NCBI RefSeq assembly: GCF_014270035.1
Contig: NZ_JACNEP010000012.1
Location: 1 to 64,000, forward strand
Direction: 5' to 3'
Length of the DNA: 64,000 nucleotides
From: Neptunicella marina
GTDB taxonomy: Bacteria > Pseudomonadota > Gammaproteobacteria > Enterobacterales > Alteromonadaceae
The notes under the pieces were generated by a model. It was given only the letters and a program-made list of their open reading frames with translations. It was not told the DNA's origin and made no database searches. Below are positions 28,350-36,711 of this stretch, in pieces. Within the stretch, counting starts at the first letter, position 1, and every line of letters begins with the position of its first letter. Position numbers and translations under genes: made by a program.

Positions 28350-31235
28350 TCACCCCTTCCCCTCATCTTCAATAAAGTACGTACCATTGGGCAACACATG
28401 CTTATAGGGCAATAACGAGATATGGGATAAGGTCTTGTCGTCGATATCCTCCCCCTGCTGCCGGAGCTGCTCAACCACGTCATTTATCTTGATCGTGTTC
28501 CAGTACAGAATGGCATTGGATACAAAGCTGAGGCTGCTGGCCTTGTTCATGATTTCCTCATAGTCCCCAGTGGTGAATTCACCCTGGTCCGCAAAGAATA
28601 TCCAGCGCGGCAGTTTGTGCCGGTATTCCCCTTTGTTCAGTTGCCGCTGGACGGTTTGGCGCAGTTCTTTGTCAGTCAGGTACCGCAGAATGTATTCGGT
28701 CTTGATGATCCGGCCCAGGTTGGTAAAGGCCTTGGTGAGGCGATCGGAGGGTGAACTGTTGGTCAACCGTTGAACGATGACGTGTGCTGGCGCAGTTTTC
28801 TGCTTCAGAGAAATAACCACCCGCATCATGTATTCCCATTGCTCCTCAATGATCGACAGATCAGCTGTTTTCGTGAGTAAATGGTTGAGGTCACCATAAT
28901 CGACGGATTTGTCGATACGGTATAGCTGCTGATCCTTCAGATCCCGAATAAGTGCCATAAAGTAGAAGCCAAGCAAATGACAGAGGGCGAAGACGATTTC
29001 AGTGTACCCGTGCGTATCGGTGGTGTGCTCTCGGATTTTCAGAATCGTGTTGTTTTCCAGCAGACCGTCCAGAACATACAGGGCTTCACGAGGGCTACAG
29101 GAAATGATCTTGGTGCTGAACACGGAATATTGATCGGATACGTGGGTGTAGATCCCGATGGCTTTTTCATAATAGCCGTAATAGCGGGGATAGTATGAAG
29201 CCAACAGGCTGTCGGCGCGGATTTTAAAGCGTTGCGCATCTGAAGAGGACAATGTACCGGAACCATACACCGCACTCAACGGCAGCTCATGGTGTTGATT
29301 CACAATTTCAGCACTGGCGTTGATCAGGGTTTCTTCGCGAATATAGTATTGCAGGATATGCCTTAGCATATCGACAGTAACGCCATTGACGCTGTTACTC
29401 ATGGACACGACGCCCAGGTTTGTGGCTTGTGAAATAATGGCAGCCATCAGGCTTTTGTAAAAGTTTTTGGGCCGTGACTGGTGATGCTGGATAGGGACAA
29501 AGTGACGACTGTAATGCGTCATTTGATCCACCTCCATCAGCAGTTGGTTGACTTTATCCGGTACGTCCAGTTTGTCGTCACGCTTGAGTTTCAGCCGGCC
29601 ATTGTGTATCTCGGCGAAATTATCCAGTCCAAAACGCTTTTGCGCTGCTGACACCGCTTCGTGGAACTGGGATGAAATGGCGGAACGCACTTCGTGTGGC
29701 AAAGGCTGCTGTAGCTCGGTATAGACGGTGTGTTTGGTTTCATCCCAGTTGGGCTCGTTCAAGGTCAGATCCCAGAACGACACATGCTGTTTGCTCTGTG
29801 GTAAATACAAATCGCCGGAACGCAACGCATCTTTCATCGCGAGAGCAAGGCCCATTTCCCAAACATTGCGATTGATGTTGCCGGTTTGATCTTTAAGGCT
29901 GCGACGCAGCTCGCGGGGAATGAACGCAGTCGGTGTATTCTCCGGCAGTTTTTTCAGATCGCCGTCATCCAACTGCCGGACGAACTGGATGGCTTTTATC
30001 AGTGGCCCAGAACCTTTCGCCACTTCAAACGGTAACCGTATAAAGTCGGAAAAATACTTTCGTAAACTGGGGTAACGGGTCAGCAACAAATCGCAATAGC
30101 CGCGTTCTTCCAGGCGTTTAAAAATGTGCAGATCCTCAATGGAGGCCAGCAAGTGCTTCTCGTCAATACGCTGCCATAAGTCATTCTTGTACAACGGCTG
30201 TTCCTCCGGCCATTCCAGCAAAACATGCGTGGTATCGAGCACAGCATCGATGGCTTTCTTCTGGCGTTTACGGAATTCCTTGTGCTTTTTGTCGTGACTG
30301 TTTCTGGTTTGTCGGCACAGTTCCGTCATGTACTGATCGTGCATTTTGACCAGGTTATCCAGCAGAATCTTGCGGGATTCTAACAGGAAGCACACCATCA
30401 GGGCATAGCGCTTGTGGTCTTTGAAGCGTTTCATGTCCTTGGCGCTGTAGCGCTTGGTCAGTCGATACAGGTAGTGAAGAAAAGCGGTATCAATGACCTT
30501 TTCCTCGAATTCATTAATGCCGGTGGCCACCAGATTGTCATAGCGCTCCAAATAGCGTTTCAGCGATGAGATTTTGGCGGCCGGTGGATACTCTTTGAGT
30601 TGGTTGAAGTAGGTTCGTTGATTACCGTCCGTGGTTTGCAACAGATCGTCGATGGCACCGCGCAGTTCAGGGGACATCTGATCAAACACCTGCTCGAAAA
30701 GCTGAGTGTGGACCTGGTTACAAATACGGATGATCTGCCGTTCGATGGTCGAGGGTCCTGGCAACATAATACGGTTCAACAACAGGTAACGTTCTGCCCG
30801 GTGAAAAAGTTCATCCGGCAGCAGCCCCTGACGGGCGTGTTCCTCTATCCAGCGATCCAGGTCGGCTTCCACTTTGTCATCAAACCGTTGAAAGCCCAGA
30901 TACTTGAGGATGTTATTCCGATGCTCCAATAGTGTCGCTTCCCGCTCGGGCACGTCCACGGTTAGCGTGGGCGGGTGGTCGAGTTGACTGCTTAGGTAGC
31001 TGATTACCCGGGGGGATAGATCATGGAGCTGGTTAAGAAACCGGCCATAGAGACGCATGGCGCACAGTTGGATGGCAAATCCCAGACGGTATTGCTTACG
31101 GTACTTGTTGACCACCTGGCAATCGCGTCGGCTCAGCGTCCAATCGCGAACCATTTCTTCGTCGGAAAATCGTTGTGGCAGCATTAACGGTTGGTATCGC
31201 TGCTGGTTGGTTAAGAACTGCTCTTTGGCTGTCAT
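28350..31235 (-). CDS. tnpA: Tn3-family transposase, full length
   Basis: This 961-aa DDE transposase performs replicative transposition. The N-terminal DNA-binding region (DUF4158-like, about residues 1-170) is followed by the catalytic core. D666 is in SSSDAQRF, D740 in EHTTDTHGYTE and E798 in IIEEQWEYM, at the normal spacing for the family. Length is typical, and no frameshift is seen. It differs clearly in sequence from the stub at 27751-28287, so it belongs to another element. Whether it acts on the outer 46-bp repeats is not known. Confidence 0.93.
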   Translation of the reverse strand: MTAKEQFLTNQQRYQPLMLPQRFSDEEMVRDWTLSRRDCQVVNKYRKQYRLGFAIQLCAMRLYGRFLNQLHDLSPRVISYLSSQLDHPPTLTVDVPEREATLLEHRNNILKYLGFQRFDDKVEADLDRWIEEHARQGLLPDELFHRAERYLLLNRIMLPGPSTIERQIIRICNQVHTQLFEQVFDQMSPELRGAIDDLLQTTDGNQRTYFNQLKEYPPAAKISSLKRYLERYDNLVATGINEFEEKVIDTAFLHYLYRLTKRYSAKDMKRFKDHKRYALMVCFLLESRKILLDNLVKMHDQYMTELCRQTRNSHDKKHKEFRKRQKKAIDAVLDTTHVLLEWPEEQPLYKNDLWQRIDEKHLLASIEDLHIFKRLEERGYCDLLLTRYPSLRKYFSDFIRLPFEVAKGSGPLIKAIQFVRQLDDGDLKKLPENTPTAFIPRELRRSLKDQTGNINRNVWEMGLALAMKDALRSGDLYLPQSKQHVSFWDLTLNEPNWDETKHTVYTELQQPLPHEVRSAISSQFHEAVSAAQKRFGLDNFAEIHNGRLKLKRDDKLDVPDKVNQLLMEVDQMTHYSRHFVPIQHHQSRPKNFYKSLMAAIISQATNLGVVSMSNSVNGVTVDMLRHILQYYIREETLINASAEIVNQHHELPLSAVYGSGTLSSSDAQRFKIRADSLLASYYPRYYGYYEKAIGIYTHVSDQYSVFSTKIISCSPREALYVLDGLLENNTILKIREHTTDTHGYTEIVFALCHLLGFYFMALIRDLKDQQLYRIDKSVDYGDLNHLLTKTADLSIIEEQWEYMMRVVISLKQKTAPAHVIVQRLTNSSPSDRLTKAFTNLGRIIKTEYILRYLTDKELRQTVQRQLNKGEYRHKLPRWIFFADQGEFTTGDYEEIMNKASSLSFVSNAILYWNTIKINDVVEQLRQQGEDIDDKTLSHISLLPYKHVLPNGTYFIEDEGKG

Positions 31236-31345
31236 GGGCTCTCACTTGGGCTCAGTCACGCCAACTACTCCTATAGCGTTGTTTTTATTGATGTTTTTAT
31301 ATTCGTAAGTCGCCATTGTCGTATCTAACAATCAGACGGCATTGT

Positions 31346-31383
31346 AATAACGAATAGACGATAATAAAATAACGAATAGACGA
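31346..31383. repeat. Paired 16-bp direct repeats upstream of the ATPase gene
   Basis: AATAACGAATAGACGA occurs twice, at 31346-31361 and 31368-31383, with starts exactly 22 bp apart (two helical turns). The pair lies in the 181-bp gap between tnpA and the divergent ATPase-merR genes. It may be an operator or a recombinase/transposase binding site, and no family could be assigned. Confidence 0.6.
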
Positions 31384-31416
31384 ATTTCAACCATCAATTA
31401 GCCGAGCGCTTATTTT

Positions 31417-32655
31417 ATGTACCCACGTTACTCTGAATACAATGTCAAAGAAGCGCTGAGCGACACCCCGGTGGTCTTTGTGATGGGGCCTCGCCAAGTC
31501 GGTAAAACCACTCTGGTGAAGGCGTTGATTGGTGAGATGGGCGCTGAAAACTGGGAATACATTACCCTGGACGATCAGGCCCAATTCGAAATTGCACAAG
31601 CTGATCCCGTCGGGTTCATCCGTAATCTGCCACCGAAACGAATTGCGCTCGATGAGGTTCAGCGCCTGCCTGAACTGTTCGTCTCCATTAAGCAGGCTGT
31701 GGATGAACAACGCACGGCAGGTCGCTTTCTCCTGACGGGTTCCGCCAATGCCTTGTTATTGCCCCGGCTATCGGATTCCCTGGCCGGCCGGATGGAGTCG
31801 GTTCGCCTGACAACGCTTTCCGAATGTGAGATCCATGGACGACCCCCCAGCTTTTTAAGCAAACTACTGAACCAGGAAGCGCCTTCGGCTCAGGACATTC
31901 GTGTGCGGGATCATCTACTGCAACGGTTGATTACGGGGTGTTTCCCCGAGCCTCTGCAACGTGCCAATGAGCGGCGAAGCACCGCTTGGTATCAACAGTA
32001 CGTCAGTACATTGATCCAGCGGGATATCCGCGATCTGACCCATATCGATCACCCCGATCTGATGGCCAAGTTACTCAAACTCACCGCCTTTTATGCGGGG
32101 AAACTGGTTAACCTGACCGAACTGGGCGCTAAACTTGGGCTGGATCGACTGACCATCAAAAAATACATGGCGTTGTTGGAGCAGTTGTTTTTGGTGGAAC
32201 AGCTGCCGGCCTGGCATTCCAACGAATATAAGCGCCTGGTGAAAACACCCAAACTGCACTCGGTCGATACCGGCATGATGTGCGCCGTGCGGGGCCTCAA
32301 TCGGGAGCGCCTGCTGAAACAGCCAGGTGATTTTGGGTTGGTGCTGGAATCCTTCGTCTACAACGAATTGCGCAAACAGGCGGTGTGGATCGAGGAGCCC
32401 TTGAACTTCTACCACTACCGTGACAAGGACAAGGTGGAGGTCGATGTGATCATTGAAAACGCCATGGGCGATTGTTTTGCCATTGAAGTCAAAGCGGCGG
32501 CAACCTTGAGCACGAAAGATTTTACCGGCTTGAAACGCTTTCAAAGTGTGGCCGGCAAGCGCTTTAAAATCGGTGTCCTGCTCTACGATGGCGATCATAC
32601 GACGGCTTTTGGTGACAATCTCTTTGCTGTCCCGCTGGGAGCGCTCTGGTCATGA
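31417..32655 (+). CDS. AAA ATPase with DUF4143 domain
   Basis: This 412-aa protein has a Walker A motif GPRQVGKTTL at about residues 24-33, a Walker B-like RIALDEVQRL near 78-87, and the sensor TGSAN. A C-terminal DUF4143 domain of PD-(D/E)XK-like fold follows (VDVIIENAMGDCFAIEVKAA, quoted in part: CFAIEVKAA). Such ATPases are common in bacteria and mobile elements and have no settled function. Its stop overlaps the merR start by 4 bp (ATGA), so merR is translated from the same transcript. Two 16-bp direct repeats precede it. Confidence 0.88.
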   Translation: MYPRYSEYNVKEALSDTPVVFVMGPRQVGKTTLVKALIGEMGAENWEYITLDDQAQFEIAQADPVGFIRNLPPKRIALDEVQRLPELFVSIKQAVDEQRTAGRFLLTGSANALLLPRLSDSLAGRMESVRLTTLSECEIHGRPPSFLSKLLNQEAPSAQDIRVRDHLLQRLITGCFPEPLQRANERRSTAWYQQYVSTLIQRDIRDLTHIDHPDLMAKLLKLTAFYAGKLVNLTELGAKLGLDRLTIKKYMALLEQLFLVEQLPAWHSNEYKRLVKTPKLHSVDTGMMCAVRGLNRERLLKQPGDFGLVLESFVYNELRKQAVWIEEPLNFYHYRDKDKVEVDVIIENAMGDCFAIEVKAAATLSTKDFTGLKRFQSVAGKRFKIGVLLYDGDHTTAFGDNLFAVPLGALWS

Positions 32656-33056
32656 ACGAAAACCACACCATTGGCCAGCTGGCCAAGACAGCAGGTGTCA
32701 ACGTCGAAACCATCCGCTACTACGAACGCCGTGGTTTGATCCGTCAACCACCCAAACCCGCAGAGGGATACCGTACCTACCCAAACGCAACCTTGGCTCG
32801 GATTTTATTCATCAAACGCGCCCAGGAACTGGGTTTTACGCTGGAGGAGATCAACAACCTGCTGTCATTGGGCGAGTCGCATTGCTCGGAAGTCCAGGAG
32901 CTGGCCGAAGCAAAGCTGGCCAGCGTGCGTGAAAAAATTAACGATCTACACCGCCTGCAACAGGTGTTGGAAGAGCTCGTCACACAGTGCCGGACCAATC
33001 CTGACAATGCGGCATGTCCTATTGTTGAATCCCTCCAACCTGCTCCTCGTCAATAA
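32652..33056 (+). CDS. merR: Mercury-responsive regulator MerR
   Basis: This 134-aa regulator has an N-terminal winged helix (TIGQLAKTAGVNVETIRYYERRGL) and a dimerisation helix. Three Hg-binding cysteines are placed as in Tn501 MerR: one in SHCSEV and two nine residues apart in TQCRTNPDNAAC. It twists the mer promoter at 33069-33099 to turn on merT. Unlike most mer operons, merR points the same way as merT and is coupled to the upstream ATPase by a 4-bp overlap. Confidence 0.95.
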   Translation: MNENHTIGQLAKTAGVNVETIRYYERRGLIRQPPKPAEGYRTYPNATLARILFIKRAQELGFTLEEINNLLSLGESHCSEVQELAEAKLASVREKINDLHRLQQVLEELVTQCRTNPDNAACPIVESLQPAPRQ

Positions 33057-33068
33057 AAGGCATTGGAC

Positions 33069-33099
33069 TTGACTCCGTACCTTGGTACGGGACTTACAC
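33069..33099 (+). promoter_or_regulatory. MerR-type promoter/operator for merT
   Basis: TTGACT at 33069-33074 is separated by 19 bp from a -10-like TTACAC. The spacer holds the dyad CCGTACCTTGGTACGG (33075-33090), close to the Tn21/Tn501 mer operator. The long spacer is the hallmark of MerR-family control. Confidence 0.9.
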
Positions 33100-33132
33100 T
33101 GATTTCACTAGGTCAATAAAGTGGAGTCGGCG

Positions 33133-33492
33133 ATGGCAGGAAAAGAGTCATTCACCAACACAAGGCTACCTATCATCGGTGGCATTACCGCTGCCACCGT
33201 CGCCAGCCTGTGTTGTGTTGGGCCTTTTGTGCTCCTGTCACTGGGTATCAGCGGGGCCTGGATCGGTAACCTGACTGTATTGAAGCCCTACCGTCCCGTA
33301 TTCATCATGCTTGTTATGTTGTTGCTCGGTTGGGCTGGCTGGCAGGTTTATCGACCGGTCGATACCTGTGAACCGGGAACCGTCTGCGCTGTGCCGCAAA
33401 CTCGGAAACGGCGGCAAATGGTTTTCTGGATCGCTGCAATCGTGGCGCTGGTGCTCGTCACCAGCACCTACTGGATTCCTCTGTTCGCATGA
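33133..33492 (+). CDS. merT: Mercuric ion transporter MerT
   Basis: This 119-aa inner-membrane protein has three helices. The vicinal Cys pair in SLCCVGPF sits in the first helix, and a second Cys pair (TCEPGTVC) lies in the cytoplasmic loop. MerT moves Hg(II) from MerP to the cytoplasm. I chose the ATG at 33133, which follows GTGGAG, although GTG at 33121 is in frame. The C-terminal helix reaches the stop at 33492, which overlaps the longer merP frame. Confidence 0.93.
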   Translation: MAGKESFTNTRLPIIGGITAATVASLCCVGPFVLLSLGISGAWIGNLTVLKPYRPVFIMLVMLLLGWAGWQVYRPVDTCEPGTVCAVPQTRKRRQMVFWIAAIVALVLVTSTYWIPLFA

Positions 33493-33509
33493 ACACTCTG
33501 GAGCTAACC

Positions 33510-33797
33510 ATGCAGAAAATCATTCTCGGTCTCGTATTCACCATCGCCAGCTTCTCGGCCTGGGCCAAGCCACAAACCATCACGCTGGATCTGCCAACCA
33601 TGAACTGTGCCATGTGCCCGATCACGGTCAAAAAGGCACTCACCAAGGTCCAAGGCGTGACAAAAGCCGAGGTCAGTTATGAGCATAAGCAAGCCGTAGT
33701 AACCTTTGAGGATTCCCTGACCAACGCTGACAGATTGGTCGAAGCGACCACCCATGCCGGTTATCCATCGACCATCGTGAAAACGGAAACACCATGA
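33510..33797 (+). CDS. merP: Periplasmic mercury-binding protein MerP
   Basis: This 95-aa protein has a signal peptide ending near AWAKP and a heavy-metal-associated fold with the metal site MNCAMC. The second half (GYPSTIV) closes the ferredoxin-like fold. It delivers Hg(II) to MerT. The ATG at 33510 follows GGAGC and begins the signal peptide. Its stop overlaps the next gene (ATGA). Confidence 0.94.
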   Translation: MQKIILGLVFTIASFSAWAKPQTITLDLPTMNCAMCPITVKKALTKVQGVTKAEVSYEHKQAVVTFEDSLTNADRLVEATTHAGYPSTIVKTETP

Positions 33798-34030
33798 TGC
33801 CAGAGGTGATTTTGCAGTCAGTGCTGACTTGTCCCGAATGCGGCCATAAAAAAACAGAATCCATGCCCACCGACGCGTGTCAGTGGTTCTACGAGTGTGA
33901 GCAGTGCCATGTTTTATTGAAGCCGAAGCTCGGTGACTGCTGTGTCTACTGTTCCTATGGCTCGGTACCATGCCCGCCGATACAGTTGTCACAGGGCAAT
34001 AAAGACACAGGAACCTGTTGCGGCGGTTAA
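33794..34030 (+). CDS. GDCCVxC-domain small Cys-rich protein
   Basis: This 78-aa soluble protein has ten cysteines: TCPECGH near the start, CEQCH in the middle, the family motif GDCCVYCSYGSVPCPP, and a final CC. It is a known small partner of mer transport genes, with unknown biochemistry. It probably holds Hg or another thiophilic metal in the cytoplasm. It overlaps merP by 4 bp and closes the merTP unit. No merA follows. Confidence 0.88.
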   Translation: MMPEVILQSVLTCPECGHKKTESMPTDACQWFYECEQCHVLLKPKLGDCCVYCSYGSVPCPPIQLSQGNKDTGTCCGG

Positions 34031-34184
34031 GTGGACCTCGCAAATCTGCATGTCACTCACCCGGTTAAGTCGATGATTTTCCAGTATCAATCCACCTTCA
34101 ATGATCTCTGTAAGATTAAGGAGCGAGCCTTGGTAAGGCCTCTCTATCAAAACGGTTTCCAACCGACTGTAATTTTTACTTCTC

Positions 34185-34215
34185 TTGACTCTATAGCGGC
34201 TATAGAGTTTACAAT
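34185..34215 (+). promoter_or_regulatory. PbrR/CadR-type promoter for pbrT
   Basis: TTGACT (34185-34190) and TACAAT (34210-34215) are separated by exactly 19 bp. They frame the dyad ACTCTATAGCGGCTATAGAG (34188-34207). The same dyad, with two central changes, lies upstream of the CDF gene at 36652-36682. It is the signature of Pb/Cd/Zn-responsive MerR regulators. Confidence 0.92.
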
Positions 34216-34260
34216 TGCGATCAATAATCATTAGCGATTCATGAATAAGAGAACACCGAG

Positions 34261-36201
34261 ATGTTTGATTGCAGATTGCAACGCCTGAAACGAGCCACCC
34301 TTCATGCCATCATATTTCTGATGCTGCCACTTTCTCTATCTGCCGGGGCGAATGAAGCTGAGATCCCAGACAACGTTACTCAACTCCGGCAACTGGCACA
34401 GCTCGCTGAATACATAGGCGTTGATTATGCCGAAGCGGTGAAAAACGGTCAGGTAATTAATGACAATGAATATCAGGAGATGGTGGAGTTTTCACAACTG
34501 ATTGTTAGCAAGAGCTCGCTGGCCGCCACTGCTGATGCAGAGTCACTCGCAGTGCAAGCAATGGCATTGCAGAGGGCCATCCATGATAAGAAAGGTGTTG
34601 ATGAGATCCGTCAAATGAGTGCCAGCCTACGCGGCACATTGTTGGGATTGATGCCACATTTATCCCTGCCGGAACGGATATTACCTCAAGAAAAAATCCG
34701 GCCGGTATTTGAGACTAACTGCGGATCTTGCCATGGAGTATCTGGTCAAGGTGACGGAGTGCTGGCAGCACAACTCGATCCCGCACCCACGGACTTTACC
34801 GATAAAGAGCGGGCATTAAATCGATCAATTTTGGGTTTATACGACGCCATTACCAATGGCATTGACGACACCGCCATGCCATCTTTTCAACAACTAACGG
34901 AGCAAGAGCGTTGGTCAATGGCATTCTATGTCGGTGGACTCGCTTTTCAATCCAGCGAACCTACTCACAATGATTTGAATATTACCAAACTGCAGCTGAT
35001 TAATCACAACCCACTGCAACTGGCAGCAGCACGCCCTGATATACCCCTACAAGCTTTGGAGAGTTTACGCGCTAACCCCTCGGCATTATTCAAGGCATCC
35101 CAAGATCCCTTGGCAATCACATGGAATCGACTTCAAGCCGCCCAAAAAGCGCATCAGAAGGGAGATTTTTCAACCGCAAGTGAACTCGCCGTCAGTGCCT
35201 ATCTGGACGGTTTTGAACTGATTGAAAATAGCCTCGATGCGCATGACAAAGCACTGCGCCAATCCATCGAGTCCAACATGATGGCACTACGACAATTGAC
35301 CAGCCGCCCCGACGTAAACGGAGAATTGGATTCGCTAATGGCGGAGACGCGGCATTTGTTGGATGACGCACAACGTTTGCTATCAGAGTCCACCTTGTCC
35401 AAAGAAACCTTATTCACTGCTAGTCTGGTCATATTGTTGCGCGAAGGCCTGGAGGCATTGCTGGTTATCATTGCATTAACGACGGTTTTAATAAGAACCG
35501 GGCGTCGGGATGCGCTTAAATATGTCCACATAGGCTGGATTGCGGCATTACTTGCCGGTGGTGCCACCTGGATCGCCGCTCAATCGTTGATCACGATCAG
35601 TGGTGCCAATCGTGAAATCATGGAGGGAATTGCCGCTTTATTGGCCGCGTTGGTACTGCTCTACGTTGGGATCTGGATGCATAGCAAAACCCAGGCTGCA
35701 CAATGGCAAGCCTACATTCAGCAACATGTCGATACCCAACTTAAGTCTGGCACCTTGTGGGGTCTGGTGGCGTTGGCATTTGTGGCTGTTTACCGGGAGG
35801 TGTTTGAAACCGTATTATTTTATCAATCACTCTTAACGCAGGCGGTATCAACCCAATATTCTTCTGTTGGTGGTGGCTTTGTGCTCGGTTTGTTGCTGTT
35901 AGCCATATTGGCATGGGCGTTGATCCGCTTTTCCGTCAAACTGCCGATCGCCAAATTCTTTTCAGCCACCACCTACTTGCTGCTAGCGCTGGCATTTGTC
36001 CTGATGGGCAAAGCTGTGTCGGCATTACAGGAGGCGGCCATCATCGGTATGACGTCATTACCTGTGAGTTTTGAGATTGACTGGATTGGTGTCAAATCCA
36101 CCTGGCAAGGCGTGCTTGCGCAACTTTCAGTACTTCTGGTTTACCTGGTATTTTTAGTACTGTCCAAATCAAAACACGTAAAATCACAGCCGACACCATA
36201 G
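34261..36201 (+). CDS. pbrT: PbrT-type lead/iron permease with fused cytochrome c domain
   Basis: This 646-aa protein has a signal segment and a periplasmic region with a class I heme motif (CGSCH, about residues 154-158). A C-terminal FTR1-type permease with seven helices follows. The two REGLE-like metal motifs are REGLE (about 393) and REVFE (about 511). PbrT takes up Pb(II) in Cupriavidus metallidurans, where uptake is paired with sequestration or efflux. It has its own Pb-type promoter and faces the pbrR-like gene convergently. Confidence 0.9.
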   Translation: MFDCRLQRLKRATLHAIIFLMLPLSLSAGANEAEIPDNVTQLRQLAQLAEYIGVDYAEAVKNGQVINDNEYQEMVEFSQLIVSKSSLAATADAESLAVQAMALQRAIHDKKGVDEIRQMSASLRGTLLGLMPHLSLPERILPQEKIRPVFETNCGSCHGVSGQGDGVLAAQLDPAPTDFTDKERALNRSILGLYDAITNGIDDTAMPSFQQLTEQERWSMAFYVGGLAFQSSEPTHNDLNITKLQLINHNPLQLAAARPDIPLQALESLRANPSALFKASQDPLAITWNRLQAAQKAHQKGDFSTASELAVSAYLDGFELIENSLDAHDKALRQSIESNMMALRQLTSRPDVNGELDSLMAETRHLLDDAQRLLSESTLSKETLFTASLVILLREGLEALLVIIALTTVLIRTGRRDALKYVHIGWIAALLAGGATWIAAQSLITISGANREIMEGIAALLAALVLLYVGIWMHSKTQAAQWQAYIQQHVDTQLKSGTLWGLVALAFVAVYREVFETVLFYQSLLTQAVSTQYSSVGGGFVLGLLLLAILAWALIRFSVKLPIAKFFSATTYLLLALAFVLMGKAVSALQEAAIIGMTSLPVSFEIDWIGVKSTWQGVLAQLSVLLVYLVFLVLSKSKHVKSQPTP

Positions 36202-36226
36202 GCGTCCGATTTCATGTGCGTAAGTG

Positions 36227-36634
36227 TTACCGCTTCTGATGCTGATTAGTGGTTAACGTTTGCAAGATGCCGCACTGTTCGATCGTCCTTTCACTGGAGC
36301 AGCTGCGGCGAAGTGATTTCAAATGCTCGCGCAGCTGAACCAGCTCCTGAATGCGTGTTTCCACTTGTTGAATGTGCGTATCCATCATGCGATTGACTTG
36401 ATCACATTGCGCACCCGGTGAGCGTTTTAACGTGAGTAACTGACGGATCTCGGACAAACTGAGATCCAGGTTACGGCAGAGCTTGATAAATAGCAGCTGT
36501 TCGACAGCAGCTTCATCGTAAAGTCGAAAATTGCCGTCACTACGCTGGGTCGTGCACAGCAACTGTTCTTTTTCATAGTAACGGATAGTTTGCACCGAGC
36601 AATCCGTCTTTTTTGCCAGCTCGCCAATCTTCAT
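36227..36634 (-). CDS. pbrR: Pb/Cd-responsive MerR-family regulator (PbrR/CadR-like)
   Basis: This 135-aa regulator begins MKIGELAKKTDCSVQTIRYYEKEQLL, a MerR DNA-binding domain. Metal-site cysteines are in GAQCDQV, RRSCSSE and IEQCGIL, matching the Cys positions of PbrR691 and CadR (one in the effector helix, two near the C-terminus). A short His-containing tail (HQKR) ends it. It is divergent from the CDF gene, and the shared dyad at 36652-36682 would control both. A second dyad at 34185 controls pbrT. Confidence 0.92.
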   Translation of the reverse strand: MKIGELAKKTDCSVQTIRYYEKEQLLCTTQRSDGNFRLYDEAAVEQLLFIKLCRNLDLSLSEIRQLLTLKRSPGAQCDQVNRMMDTHIQQVETRIQELVQLREHLKSLRRSCSSERTIEQCGILQTLTTNQHQKR

Positions 36635-36651
36635 TTATTTAATCTCTGTGC

Positions 36652-36682
36652 TTGACTCTATAGTGACTATAGAGTTTAAACT
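36652..36682 (+). promoter_or_regulatory. PbrR/CadR-type promoter of the CDF-czc operon
   Basis: TTGACT (36652-36657), a 19-bp spacer and TAAACT (36677-36682) enclose the dyad ACTCTATAGTGACTATAGAG. It lies between divergent pbrR and the CDF gene and differs from the pbrT dyad only in the centre. It probably drives the whole run of genes from 36712 to 44666. Confidence 0.92.
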
Positions 36683-36711
36683 GCCCGCCTTGGATACAAC
36701 AAGGGCTATTT

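Noticed and set aside
30600-32598. Long antisense frames inside tnpA and the ATPase gene (for example 32071-32598)
   Set aside because: They are open because of the G+C-rich codon use of the sense genes and have no recognisable domains or ribosome sites.
34031-34260. Short frames between the GDCCVxC gene and pbrT
   Set aside because: They overlap the Pb-type promoter and show no family pattern; the stretch is better read as a regulatory leader.
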